Origin: Chalciporus piperatus
Taxonomy: Eukaryota > Basidiomycota > Agaricomycetes > Boletales > Boletaceae
DNA length: 64,000 nucleotides
Reading direction: 5' to 3'
Assembly: GCA_038093975.1 (NCBI GenBank)
Contig: JBBPTG010000090.1
Span: 1-64,000, forward strand
Below the pieces are notes generated by a model. The model was not told the origin of the DNA. It saw only the letters and a program-made list of their open reading frames with translations, and did not search any database. Positions 1 to 10,975 of the stretch are shown piece after piece. Each line of letters starts with the position of its first letter. Position 1 is the stretch's first letter. The position numbers were made by a program, and so were the translations under genes.

Positions 1-828
1 TGCTGTGTCTGATTCCAGGGCTATCTATGATCAAGGGGACATTGGGTGGGTTGCGAAGCCGTTCCAAAGCGACGTCGCTTAGCTTGGCAGTGGGATCAAA
101 AAGAGATGCATTTCGAATTTGTTTGACAAACTCCATCGTGTTTATCAGCGGTAGGAATCGGGCAGCATTACTAAGCTCGTCGATATCAATCTCTGGACGA
201 GGTCTCCGCTGGTAAACGATGCGGTGATTGGGAGGTGGGGGACGCTCTTCCGAGGGTTCGCGAGAAGGGGAACGAGGGGGTGGGGGACGCTCTTCCGAGG
301 GTTCGCGAGAAGGGGAACGACGCAGCTCCGAAGGTTCACGAGAAAATGGATGTTGCTCTTGCGAGGGTGAACGAGAAGGGTAACGACGCTCCTCAGAAGG
401 TTCACGAGAGGGGGAATGACCAGGAAGGAAGGGGGATGGTGGGCCAGGAGATGGTGGTGGCGGGGTGTCATTCTAATTGACGAATGCGAGTAGTTGCATA
501 AGTAAGAAACAAGAAACGAGAAGAGAAGATGTACCTGCTGACGTCCTCTCTTGCTCGGGCCTGGTACGGCCTGGTCGTTCTCTGACTCACATGTCCGTTT
601 TGAGGCGTCAGGACGTCTGCGCACTGTGATACCTTTGGGTTTGGGGTTTCGAGAGGGATCTACACCCGGTAGCGCAAGTTTAGCTTCTTGCATATGCTCC
701 CGCTCCTCGTTAGACTTGGCTTCTTTTAGGTGACGAAACCAAGTCGCTGCAGAAACTACATGGGGCTGCCCAAAATTGTGTGCGGAGCAAACACAATTGA
801 AGCGGGTGGCCGTATCCTGAGGATGCAT
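1..828 (-). CDS. N-terminal part of a transposon-type protein (Tnp2/CACTA-like), cut by the left edge
   Basis: Two exons join in phase 0: 828-535 and 472 down to the window edge, with a 62-nt intron (GTACAT..TTAG). The first exon has a Cys/His pattern (CVCSAHN..VS..TWFRH) like the N-terminus of many basidiomycete transposon proteins. A Pro/Arg/Ser-rich stretch follows, built from repeats of SPSREPSEER, then a segment with the order FVKQIRNASL..LERLRNPP..I..P.IR. I know that order from the region before the catalytic domain of fungal Tnp2-type (EnSpm/CACTA) proteins. The catalytic part lies outside the window, so the class is inferred from memory of the family. An in-frame ATG at 903 is an alternative start. 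Terminal inverted repeats were not found. Confidence 0.55.
236..320 (-). repeat. 45-bp tandem repeat coding SPSREPSEER-type units
   Basis: Two perfect 40-bp copies sit at 236-275 and 281-320, a period of 45 bp or 15 codons. More diverged units continue to about 415. On the minus strand each unit reads P-R-S-P-S-R-E-P-S-E-E-R-P-P-P. The period is a multiple of three, so copy-number change keeps the frame of the surrounding gene. Confidence 0.8.
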
Positions 829-1070
829 CAGCGGTAAGAGAGAGGTGTGTTGGGCGTTGGCTGTAGACTGTTCTACAGCCAATGCCAAACACACGCCGTC
901 CACGAGGCAGCAGTGCTGCTACTTCCATTGACATTGCCATTGCAGCGCCATTGCAGCATTGGCAGAGTGATCGACATTTTGGTGTAAACAGATAAGGGCA
1001 GATAAGGACAGATAAATATTGCTAAATACAGATAAAACCATAGAGGGACATAACTCGGCATAGCCACTTT

Positions 1071-1637
1071 TCACTGGGGCTCATTGGTCGCCGCAGTACG
1101 CGCCCTTGAATTCAAATAATGACCAATTGACAGGAACCCAGTTTGGCGTTTCCACTCCTCCAATGACTCCAATGATTGGCGCCAATCTTCTGAGATCTGC
1201 TCGTCGGTTACTGGCTTGATGATCACTGTCGTGAGTTGCGGTTGCGGTTGCGTGCTGATGCCAAGCTGATCGATGAACGAAACCCAACGCAGACGATCCC
1301 CTTCTATGTTCGCACCCAGCCACTCCTTCACCTTCCTATCTACGTCCGTTTCTGCGAGGTCGCCGGGATCCTGGTTTGGAGGAAATTTGTGGAATGTCGA
1401 GACAATTACCAATCCCTCCGTGCCGCCTTCCCGCGGCCAACGGAGGCCCGCTGCCTTCATGTGGAGATAGCCATTTCGGCAGAGCCAGTCATTGAAAGGA
1501 CGGCTCATGCGAGCATTGTCAAAACCAACATCATCATAGTCGAGTCTCGAGCCTTGATTGACCTCGATCTGAAGATGGCCTGCGAGGTCACGGGCAGTGG
1601 CGTAGTCCATAAAGTAACCTCCAAGTCTGTAGGGCAT
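1071..1637 (-). CDS. hypothetical protein, 188 aa
   Basis: An open frame of 188 codons starts at MPYRLGGYFM and ends TNEPQ. The ATG follows directly after a good splice acceptor (CGATCTAG), and a GTGGGT donor lies 49 nt upstream, which suggests a leader intron ending at the start codon. The protein is mixed charged and hydrophobic with no signal peptide or membrane segment. The middle part (FNDWLCRNGYLHMKAAGLRW) looks folded rather than random. I do not recognise a domain. It is divergent from the nuclease-like gene at 2140, with about 500 bases between. A short relict of a larger gene is also possible. Confidence 0.45.
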   Translation of the reverse strand: MPYRLGGYFMDYATARDLAGHLQIEVNQGSRLDYDDVGFDNARMSRPFNDWLCRNGYLHMKAAGLRWPREGGTEGLVIVSTFHKFPPNQDPGDLAETDVDRKVKEWLGANIEGDRLRWVSFIDQLGISTQPQPQLTTVIIKPVTDEQISEDWRQSLESLEEWKRQTGFLSIGHYLNSRARTAATNEPQ

Positions 1638-2139
1638 CTAGATCGAAAGCGTGAGTCTAGGATGATGAGGAATGTTTCGTGAACCCACCTCCGTTTACCA
1701 GATACTGAAAATCAGGTTCCGGTGGCAAGGTGGAACGTGAAGAACAGAAGTGAAGCATTGACTGCGAAAATTTGTAAATGGTGAATGGTTGTTTGTGGTG
1801 AGCAAGTGTGCACTGTGGGAAACTGCAAACAGCGTAAATCTGATGCGTCACTGATCGATCCTGATGATAATCATTGCCTCTCAACCCCCTCCGTGTACAA
1901 GGGAGATGGACCAAGGCCTTGACGAATCTTCCACTTGACCAGCAGACCAAACGCTGGCTTTCAAGGTTAGATTTCATTGGTCTCTGAATCACGCGTCCAG
2001 CTTGAGGTGCTGAGCGTAGTCCTAGGTGCTTTTGTAACACTGCCCGTCCAACAAGCCCTATTTCTCTCTGCGCATAGGTGAATGAACACATTCCCGTGTT
2101 CCCCTCTCCCGTCCTGACTTCCGGTCAAATAATTTCGCC

Positions 2140-2736
2140 ATGCAACAGGTCATACCGGACTGGCTCTGGAAGCGGTTCGGGAGCATAATCCACCATGCAC
2201 CTCGTTATGAGGCCTCGTGGTATGGCCCGGTCAATATGCTCTTGACAACGTACTTTCCGGCAAAGGATTCTTTCCTAGTCAAGCCACAGCCGCGCCTCCG
2301 TGACATCGACGCCCTTCCTGGACGTAGATCTACCGACTCTTATGGCCAAAGGGTCGGCGTCTCTGATAACGACCTCATCCCAGACTTCGCTGTTTGTACC
2401 GGAGGCTCCGACCTGATGTCAGACGTGCCTTTCCTGCTTCTCGAGGTGAAGCGTGATGCGCGGAAAGAAAGCGAAGACAACGAACAGATGGAAAATTACC
2501 TCAAGTGGATTCGCAACTACCAGGGCAACAAACTGCCTTACATGGGAGCCATTAACGCATTCCTAGTGGTGATCTGTTGTGGAAGCGAGTGTGATGTGTA
2601 CGTGGTGAAACACGATCGTGAATATTCATTTGCATCATACCACCGCACTAGTATCACAAGTACCTTGATGCATCAGCACTTAACTAACATTCGTACGATT
2701 TTCTTCCGCCCCGACATCAATATCCAAGCATCGTAA
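2140..2736 (+). CDS. PD-(D/E)XK nuclease-like protein, 198 aa
   Basis: A single-exon frame starts MQQVIPDWLW. The core reads IPDFAVCTGG followed, after about 10 residues, by FLLLEVKRD. This is the signature of the PD-(D/E)XK fold, the restriction-endonuclease-like core: an acidic residue at the end of one strand, then E-V-K on the next. Here these are Asp in IPDF near residue 87 and Glu/Lys in LLEVK near residue 105. The rest (MENYLKWIRN, FLVVICCG) suits the alternating helices and strands of such a core. No added domain is visible, so whether it cuts nucleic acid is unknown. It lies 1.2 kb from the FunK1 kinase gene, whose N-terminus also carries a KPDISLY..LWLEFKR segment of similar pattern. 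Confidence 0.55.
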   Translation: MQQVIPDWLWKRFGSIIHHAPRYEASWYGPVNMLLTTYFPAKDSFLVKPQPRLRDIDALPGRRSTDSYGQRVGVSDNDLIPDFAVCTGGSDLMSDVPFLLLEVKRDARKESEDNEQMENYLKWIRNYQGNKLPYMGAINAFLVVICCGSECDVYVVKHDREYSFASYHRTSITSTLMHQHLTNIRTIFFRPDINIQAS

Positions 2737-3918
2737 TATGCAGTTATTCTCTTCCCTGTTCAGCTAGATACAATTGCAGTAGACTATCTCATACTTTGTG
2801 GATTGTCATGTTAGAGCGCCCGGACCTCTGGTGTATTCCCTTGGTCAGTGTGCTGTCGGCTCAAGGCGAGAGTGTTTCTCGCCAAGGTGATCGATTTTCG
2901 GATGTTTGCCGTATATCGGTGACACCCACCGAGAACGAGCTGGCGGATGGCGAGGTCCTGGTCAGGTGAATATGTCTTGAAGTGGCGTTGCCTTGGGGGT
3001 TCAAGCTCAAGGATTGGGGGAGGCTTCTCTCGCTGAATTATTACAAGCATTCCCTTCGGGCAGTTCATTACGATGTAAGTACATTTGAACACTACCATTA
3101 GGATCTACAGGAAAAGGGTACGGTGCACAACATTTGTACACAATCTTCGTTCGTTTGCACGACGTCAGTGGAGAGCTCATCGGCGAGAGCCGCCGATAGC
3201 GGGTCATGCGCACATGCAAGAAAGGAAAACGCCACGTGGGGTGGACGATCACTCGCGCCAGCTCCAGCTTAATATACTAGACAGTATATGGATTCTCCAC
3301 AACATTGAACACAAAAGTGTAACGGGTACATACAGGTTTCAAGCTGTGCTCATCGTTGGTATTTTTTAGCGTGTAATACCAGCGCCATCCTTGGTGCATC
3401 GTAACGATATCCAACGGAAGCTAGCTATGTACACGGTAAGCCTGAGATCTACGAGGTGTCAGTAATCTGGGGAAAACGCGAGACAAACTGCGTGATCACG
3501 GAGAGGTTTGATCGTGCTCTGAGTGACGTGTTCTCTGGGAGGTACCACCCCGATGCTCCGGAGAACTCTCGGAAAGGGATTCACCCTCAATCATAGAGAA
3601 GAACAACCGTCTTCTGCTCGTTGAGAGTCTGGTTTGGGACAATAGGGATTCACGAAGGGAGCCACAGATGCTGATACACTCCGCGTCCGAGGTGATGTCT
3701 ATTCGCTCCTCCGTCCAAGATGTGCCCAGTCATCTAACATCCAAGCCTAATTGATTTGTCGAGGCAAGCGCAACATATTGGTGAAGGGTTACTGTAGGCT
3801 TCTCCCTACTAACTTGTTCGTCACGACAGAACATTGGAAGCAGAAAATAGTTCGCGTAATTGTCGTAATCGTAGGTAAGTATAGCTGACTACTGGGGAAC
3901 AAGCACTTCAGAGCGCGA
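2737..3918. other. intergenic, no gene recognised
   Basis: No frame here has family-like composition or a plausible splice chain. It contains the 3' flank of the nuclease-like gene and the 3' flank of the FunK1 gene, which converge on it. Confidence 0.5.
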
Positions 3919-6374
3919 CTAGGGCCTACTACGAAGGCGCTTGGAGGGAGGTTCCTCTTCTAGTTTGTCAAGAGGGCGCTTGTTACTCCCCAAAGCGCCC
4001 TTTGACTTCTGCGACTGGTACTGGGAACCACGCGACTTTCGCGGCGCCACCTCCCCATCCAACGCCTGAGTGAATACCGTATGGTCCGCCTTGTCATCGC
4101 TCGGCCACTCATTGGTGGCCAAAGCGTCTTCAATGGTCTTAATGAACCACTCAGAGGATTGCAGATGTCCCATTTCTCGATCAAATTTGCGGACGGTGAC
4201 CCACCGCGCGATGCCAGCTTCATCAGCGGTGCTTGGCGGGTTTGGCATGTCCCTGAACTTGACCCTCTCTGCCTCTGTCGGATGATGTCTGGAATAAAAG
4301 GACATGAAGGGAGAAGCGAGAGTGCTAATAAGAGCATGCAATGGAGTGGGTTTGCTAGGCTGGAACATTATGGAAGGGTACGCCCCTCCGCGAAGTATGT
4401 GTGCCTTGGAAATACCACCTGTGACGGAGGACGGCAGCGGCTTGCACTCATCGAAAAACTCCAGATCAATGCGGCGTTGTTGTATGGAATATGCGTCGAC
4501 CGCGGGAAGGTAGCGCAGAACGGTCCAAGCGAGAACATGGAGGAATGACTCAAGATCGTCCGTAAGGTCATGTTTCTTCCCGACATCGTGGAGTAGGGCA
4601 GCGGACATGAACTGCCAGGTTCCCTGTGGAAATGAAGTCAGCCAAGACATGTATAACTACGCACCAGACGACATACCGTGCGATCGTGACGCCTGGCCCC
4701 CAACGCGTCCACATCCTTCGCCATCTCCCAATCGATCAGCAAGCCCCTGCCATTATATATGATGATGTTTCCAACACTGATGTCGCGATGCAAGAGCGCC
4801 GCAAGCAGCAAAGCCTGGCAGTGGGCTGCACGATGAACGGGTCATTGATGGATCGGTAAGAAAATCTAAAGGCGAACGCACCTTTTATCGCATCCCGCAC
4901 CGCTGTTACGAGCTCCTTCGTGCTTGTGAACGTTGTGAGCTCACGGCCCACAACACCAAGGATGAGACGATAGTGTTGGAAATGGGTGACCCTGAGCGTC
5001 GCACATAGCCATGCCTGTTTAACCAACTCCTGGGTGCGTGTCTCGCCGTTTGGCAGGTCGCCACCAATGATGAGATCACGGTCAGGGATGTGGGTTACCC
5101 CTGCCTCGTGGAGCTTCTCATATATTTCGTGTTCCGCCAAAACCGTGTCGCTGGGGTCGTCGGGTAGAAACCGCCAAGTGTCTTTTAAAAAAGCATGGCG
5201 TTCACCCGCCCAAGCGTCGCTGACGGATGCATTGATAGCCAGACCCTGCTCTGCGCACCGTTTCGATCGGTACAGGACGTGCAACGTCCGGCTGCAGCGA
5301 CTAGCAAGCGACTGCGTGGGATTCGGAGGACGAGGTCCGTAACAATGCCCTTCCTGGGTGAGACCAGGCATATCGTATTCGAACAACGGCTCGTCGGCCT
5401 TGAGGTTCAATTCTTTCCGCACGTGCTCGGCAACATCGTCCGTGAGGGCGGCTGGCCGAACAGTGGTATCGTGGCCACGACCGGCGGGGGAAGCATGGGA
5501 AAATTTCCAGAAGAATTCAGCCATAAGTTCGGGCTGTTTTCGAAAATTGAACGACTGGGTGACCACCGTACCAGCAGGATCCCAGCGCAAAAAGCGTGCG
5601 GTCTCCCCAGCAATCAGGATGGAGAACGAGAAGTGACGGAATTGGTGGCCGTGGTGAGCGCCGGCGTAAGCAGTCAACTGCCCGCGAACGTTCTGTGCTG
5701 CCTGAGTCTGCGGCGTAAAAGCATTGTTTTCGCGTTGCTGGCGATAGGTCTGATCGTCGCAATTATATGGATCAAAGTCGGAGGGGTCGACAAACGGATC
5801 GTCACTGTTGGCCCTTTTGAACTCGAGCCACAACTCGAGCTGCGTGAAATCTGGGCGATTGGGTACCTCGCCATCTGTGCTGAGTTTATAAAGCGAGATA
5901 TCGGGTTTCAGCCCCGTCGCCTTATCGGTCGTATTGCCGGTATTGAGGGGGAGAAAGCCTGGGGTCCAACCAGCAATCGCGTCTATCTATAGAGGAGTCA
6001 CTATCACGATACATATAAAGAAAGAGACAAGAACTCACGAATGGTTTGTAGCGCTTGGATTCGTCTGGTGTGTCGCACACCTGGCCAAAATGATCATCGG
6101 AAGGCGTCGGAATCGCTTCAACGACTTCGGAGTCAAAGTAACTGTCTAGGAATTGTCGAACGGGCATCGGACCCGCCCAGCGACCCTGCATCTCCGATGC
6201 CAACTGGACTCGAACCTTGTCGTTCCTGATATCGTGCGAAGCGTGTTTGCGGTAAGACGTGAATTTCTTCGCGGCGGGAGTAGATTGGGGCTGGGTGGTT
6301 GGATTACCACCGGGAGTCCCTTCAGGAGCGTTGCTGGTGGAAGGAGGAGTCTGTGGTTGCGTAGTCGTAGACAT
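3919..6374 (-). CDS. FunK1-type (fungal) protein kinase, 764 aa
   Basis: Four exons: 6374-6039, 5986-4882, 4825-4677 and 4623-3919. The introns are phase 0, 1 and 0, with consensus ends, and the total is 765 codons including the stop. The order of landmarks fits the fungal-type protein kinase family: KPDISLY and LWLEFKRANSDDPF near the N-terminus, YDMPG..YGPRPPNP in the middle, then HRDISVGNIII at residues 493-503 as catalytic loop and LLIDWE at 509-514 in place of DFG. The HRD aspartate (495), Asn500 and the metal-binding Asp512 are present, so it should be catalytically able. A Lys/Arg/Ser-rich tail ends KRLRSRP and may act as a nuclear signal. The substrate is unknown. The start MSTTTQPQTPP is chosen because a Thr/Pro-rich leader is usual here. 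A damaged copy lies head to head at 6930-8717. Confidence 0.85.
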
Positions 6375-6929
6375 ATCAGCATAGGCAGGGTATGGGGAGA
6401 TGAACCTACAGATTTCGGCGAGACGCAGCGTGTATTTATCCTCTGTCTGACAGGAGGATGTGGAAATTACTGTGGAAGTATAGTCCACGGAATCAGCATT
6501 GTTCTACCAATTAAGTGGATTAGCTTTGACCGCACGAAGTGATTGTGTTGACAAAGGTTTGACCGCCTCCAGGAACGAAGTCTTGAACTTGAAGTGGACG
6601 TGACGCGTGCCAATCAACCACAGCATACTTACAGCATTTTTGGCCTACTTCGTACATCTGGCCCCTGTCGCGGACACATCTTGAACAGCGACGATCAATG
6701 AAAGGGGATCCACCGCTGATTATGACCAACTTCTGCATGGTTACCTTCGACAAGGCAAGGAACTTCTAGTACTGTTCAGCTCCGAGTTGCCAACCGAGAA
6801 CAATGGTGGGCAACCATTTTACATGACAGCTGACCTCCACAGAAAACATGTGGTGAAACAAAGGAAATATCAATTTTTGATCCCTTGATTGTCTTGTTGT
6901 TTTAGGCCACAATTTTCGCACACAGCCCA

Positions 6930-8717
6930 AAGTGATGGCAGAATTCTTCTGCCAGTGCCACTGGCAGCAGTTTGACCGTGCTTCGGACACAGGACATGGT
7001 CGTAACACCTTCGTTCGAGCAGCCAAGCTCCCGAAGGATGTTGCCACTGTTACGGAGCGAAGCTAAACGAGGCAAGACACTCAGTTTTTGTGGTCAAACG
7101 CGGCTGACGTGTTCGTGCGGGGCAGGTGAGTGTACACTGCAACGTGTATTCTGCATGATGCAATGGTTATTCCATGTAGACTCGTATGTACGTCAAGAAT
7201 TACCGTCCAACAGCCGCTCACGTGCGGAGCGAATTGAATCTCAAGATGGGCCTCCGTTGTTCAAATATGATATGCCCGGTCTCTGGTATTGTTACAGGCC
7301 TCGTCCTCCAAATCCACTCAATCGTAAGTTGTCAGTCGCTGCATCCGGATGTTGCACGTCATGTACCGATCGAAACGGTACACAGAGCATGCGCGGGGTC
7401 TGGATGTGTCCGTCAGCGACGCTTGGGCGGGTGAACGCCATGCCTTCTTAAAAGACACGTGGCGGTTTCTACACACTGACCCCAGTGAGATGCTTTTGGC
7501 CGAACACGAGATATCCGAGAAGCTCTACGAGGCAGGGGTATCCAACATCCCTGACCGTGATCTTATCGTTGGTGGCGACCTGCCAAACGGCGAGCCACGC
7601 ACCCAGGAATTGGTTGGACAGGACCGGTCGTGTACGACGCCTAGGATCACCCCTTTCCGACATTACTGCTTCCGAGTCGTCCTTGGTGTTGTGGGCCGTG
7701 AGCTTACAACGTTCACAAGCACGAGGGAGCTCGTAACAGCAGTGCTGGATGCGATGCGAGGTGCGTTTGTCCTTGGACAATCCATTCATAATCACCCTTC
7801 ATTGTGTAGCCCACTGGAAATATTTCCTGCTTGCGAAGCTCTTGCACGGTGATATCGGTGTTGGAAACGTCATCATAGTTGATGGTAGGGGCTTGCTGAT
7901 CGATTGGGAGATAGCGAAGGATGTGGACGCGACGGGTGCCAGGCGTCACGCTCGTGCGGTATGTCGTTTGGTGGGTTCGTCTTTATACATGGCTTGGCTG
8001 ACTTCCTTTCCACAGGGCACCTGGCAGTTCATGTCCTCTGCCCTACTCCACGATGTCGGGAAGAAACATGACCTTACGGACGATCTTGAGTCATTCCTCC
8101 ATGTTCTCGCTTGGACCGTTCTGCGCTACCTCCCCGCGGTCGACGGATATCCCGTCCACCGACGCCGCATTGATCTGGAGATGTACGATGAGTGCAAGCT
8201 GCTGTCCTCCGTCATAGGTGGTATTTCCAAGGCCGACAAACTTGGCGGAGGGGCGTACCCTTCCATAAAGTTCCGGCCCAGCAGACCCACTCCATTGCAT
8301 GCTCTCATTCGCACTCTCGCTTCTCCCTTCATGTCCTTTTATTCCGTAGATCATCCGACAGAGGAAGAGAGGGTCAAGTTCAGGGACATGCCAAACCTGC
8401 CAAGCACCGCTGATGAAGCTGGCATCGTGCGGTGGGTCACCGTCCGCAAATTTGATCGAGAAATGGGACATCTGCAATCCTCTGAGTGGTTCATTAAGAC
8501 CATTGAGGACGCTTTGGCCACCAATGAGTGGCCGAGCGATGACAAGGCGGACCATACGGTATTCACTCAGGCGTTGGATGGGGAGGTGGCGCCGCGAAAG
8601 TCGCGTGGTTCCCAGTACCAGTCGCAGAAGTCAAAGGGCGCTTTGGGGAGTAACAAGCACAGCCTAGAAGAGGGACTTCCCCCCAACCCCAACCCCAAGC
8701 GCCCTCGTAACATGTAG
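6930..8717 (+). pseudogene. decayed FunK1-type kinase copy, opposite in direction to its intact neighbour
   Basis: The 3' half is nearly the same as the intact gene at 3919-6374 and keeps the same introns: exon to 7760, 7810-7958, 8016-8717. From an ATG at 7349 it could encode 420 aa. The 5' half is broken. VMAEFF..RNTFVRAA (from about 6930) ends at a stop near 7066, then HVRSELNLKMG, DGPPLFKYDMPG and LHVMYRSKRY lie in three different frames between about 7215 and 7360. The first about 200 codons are not found. The catalytic loop reads HGDIGVGN at residues 150-157 of the short frame, so the HRD arginine is replaced by glycine, while the DWE motif is kept. If expressed it would lack the N-terminal region. 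I call it a pseudogene, but a truncated product cannot be excluded. Confidence 0.75.
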
Positions 8718-9266
8718 TCACGCTCTGAAGCTGTTAGTCCCTGGCAGCGGTCAGATACATATACTTGCTTACATTCGTGTCCGGATGGTCTATACATCTG
8801 ATAGTCTATAGATTGTCGTTGTTGCTTGATAACGATCATTACGCGAACTGCACTTTGTGCTCTTGCAATATGCCCGATGATTGAAGGAAGGCAGTCGTTC
8901 CGTTCCCCGATGTTTCGGCGGGAGGAGTAAGCTGGTAGGGAGAAGACTACAGTAAACCTTCACTAATATGATGTCGCGCTTGTCACGACAACTCAATCTG
9001 CCCGCACCCTTCTGAACAGGATGCAGGTATGGGGAGATTAGTATATCAGACAAGTGCATTGATTGTAGCTGCGTGCAACGTGGATGCTCTCCAAGAGTTC
9101 TCCGAGTACATAAAGTAGTCACAAGTTACTGTATTCTACAGTATTTCAAACACCTCGGGCGACAAAATACGAACAAAACACACAGGTTCAAGTACCCCCA
9201 AGAACCTGAAAACACACACACGAACACCGTACACTTGCAATGATGAAGATCCTCCGCCAAGCACTC
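8718..9266. other. intergenic, no gene seen
   Basis: Between the converging 3' ends of the kinase copy and the prephenate dehydrogenase gene. A CA-rich run (acacacacacgaacacc) lies near 9210-9230. Nothing else is supportable. Confidence 0.5.
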
Positions 9267-10975
9267 CTACTCCGCAACCCCATTGCTCTCTGCGATCGCC
9301 TTGATCATCGCGCTACCAATCTTATTCGCCCCCTCGAACCTCGACTCGAAGAACGACGCCGTCTGCATGAACCGGTCCTTGTACAGCTCAAAGTTGCCAA
9401 ACGCAACACACTGGCTCCACCCCCGGGCCGCAACGACGAACTCGAGGTCGTCGGATCGGTGCGTCACGTCGTACAGCGCGGCGTGGATAGCTGCGTCCAG
9501 ACGTGACACACACCTGAAGAGGTACTCTGCGACCCCGATCCACATCCTGAACACGGGCGTCGCAGCAAGCGCGAGGTGGTCGAAAGGCTGCATTGATAAT
9601 CGGGCCCAACAATCCACCATTGCAAGTAGCGAGAGATGGGAGTTGGAGCGAGGTGCTGTAGTCCCCGTTGGCGAGGATGTTCCCCGAGGGGGAGGCCCAG
9701 AGATCGTGAACTGGTCAAGAACGTCCTCACTGAGGAAAATGGTTGTTGATCTACCCTCTTCGTTTTCCTGTACTCCAAACACTTTCTCGCGGGCGGCGTA
9801 CACGCGTTGTCGAAGACCTGCGTGGTCCGCGGCGAGCATGAGTTTGAAAAGCTCGGTCGCGCTCGAGGCGTAGGTGTCGATTTGGACTTTGGCGGAGGGA
9901 TTCAGGATGGCGAGGCCAGCGTAGACGTGCCATTTGTTGGCGTATATTCGGAGCATGATGTTGACCTTGACGGTCTCGATGCCTCCTACGTACTGGCCTT
10001 GCTCCCAAGGGTATGAGCGACGGGCAGCCCAGGCGGTGCCCATTCTAGAATGAGAGACATGGGTGCGTGTTCATGTAAATGGGGGTGAATTGACGTACGT
10101 GAGGAAAGCAGCATGAGTGACTGCTTGGACATTAGCAGTGACCAGATCGTGATCCTCGTAGGTAAGGTAGACGTAGCGCGACTTGAAGCATTTGAATATG
10201 TTCTCTACGACATGGACACTTTCATCCGGAGCACGATGCTTGATAATGACCTAAATCACGCGTTAGATCGCAACGTGTGAATGGTGACGAAAAGCCCCGA
10301 GGGGATATGTGAGAACGTACGAAAGGTTGACCGACGGGTGAGACACTCGGCCCGTGGAGGGAATGTAGGGAGACGATGTGAACATCCGCCGGAAGGTATT
10401 TTTCAAAAGCCTCTTTTTCAGGCGCTTTGACAGATGTTTGCCCAGAGACGATGGCCCCAACCTTTGTCGCTACAGTATGGTCCGGTTCCCAAGGAAGGAT
10501 TGGGTTATCGTGGTCAAGCGATAATCAGATAAAGGGAATGGAAGAGATGGTGTTACTGACAAGGACCATACTGTTGGACTACGCGATCGATGTATTCCGC
10601 TTCCACTGAGTACATGATGAAATCCGAGATACGAGAGACAGCATGGCCATCTTGGTGGACAGTGATGCCCGGAACACCTGATAGGGTTGGTCGTGTGAAT
10701 AAACGCAGACAACTGTGGTAGAGAAAGTGTTGATACCATCGTACGTGCGTTTCAATGACTCGTATTTTTCTGGAAGATCGCATACGCTGATTCTTGGGAT
10801 GACAGCAAATGTCAGCACGAGGCAAGCATGGGAAGATTAATGCAGAAACGCACTTTTTCCAGCCGGCGGCGGAGAGATGTTTAGCGTACATGGCGCCCAT
10901 GGCGCCCATTCCGATCAAACCAATTGTCGGCTGCTGTACAATAGGATGATCTGGAGTGACATCAACGGGGAACAT
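9267..10975 (-). CDS. TYR1: prephenate dehydrogenase (NADP+), 457 aa
   Basis: Makes 4-hydroxyphenylpyruvate from prephenate by oxidative decarboxylation, a step of tyrosine synthesis, expected in the cytosol. Six exons: 10975-10854, 10792-10737, 10677-10561, 10469-10321, 10250-10099 and 10044-9267. All junctions are GT..AG and the sum is exactly 458 codons. The dinucleotide-binding loop is IGLIGMGAMG at residues 18-27. HSLHGPSVSPVGQP in exon 4 carries conserved His residues of the active-site region, and GTAWAARRSYPWEQGQY opens the helical C-terminal half. Length and motif order match fungal Tyr1. The start MFPVDVTPDHP is the only ATG that puts the Rossmann loop near the N-terminus. The gene looks intact, and its 5' end faces the Ser/Pro-rich gene. 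Confidence 0.9.

Noticed and set aside
145..480. Overlapping open frames on both strands in the repeat region
   Set aside because: They are shadows of the Arg/Ser/Pro repeat; only one minus-strand frame joins to the next exon and has family-like residues after the repeat.
5195..5992. Plus-strand 265-codon frame opposite the FunK1 gene
   Set aside because: It is the antisense shadow of the large kinase exon.
6520..6753. Minus-strand 77-codon frame with several Cys (CSRCVRDRGQMYEVGQKCC)
   Set aside because: It sits in the gap between the two kinase copies, with no start context, splice partner or clear zinc-finger spacing.
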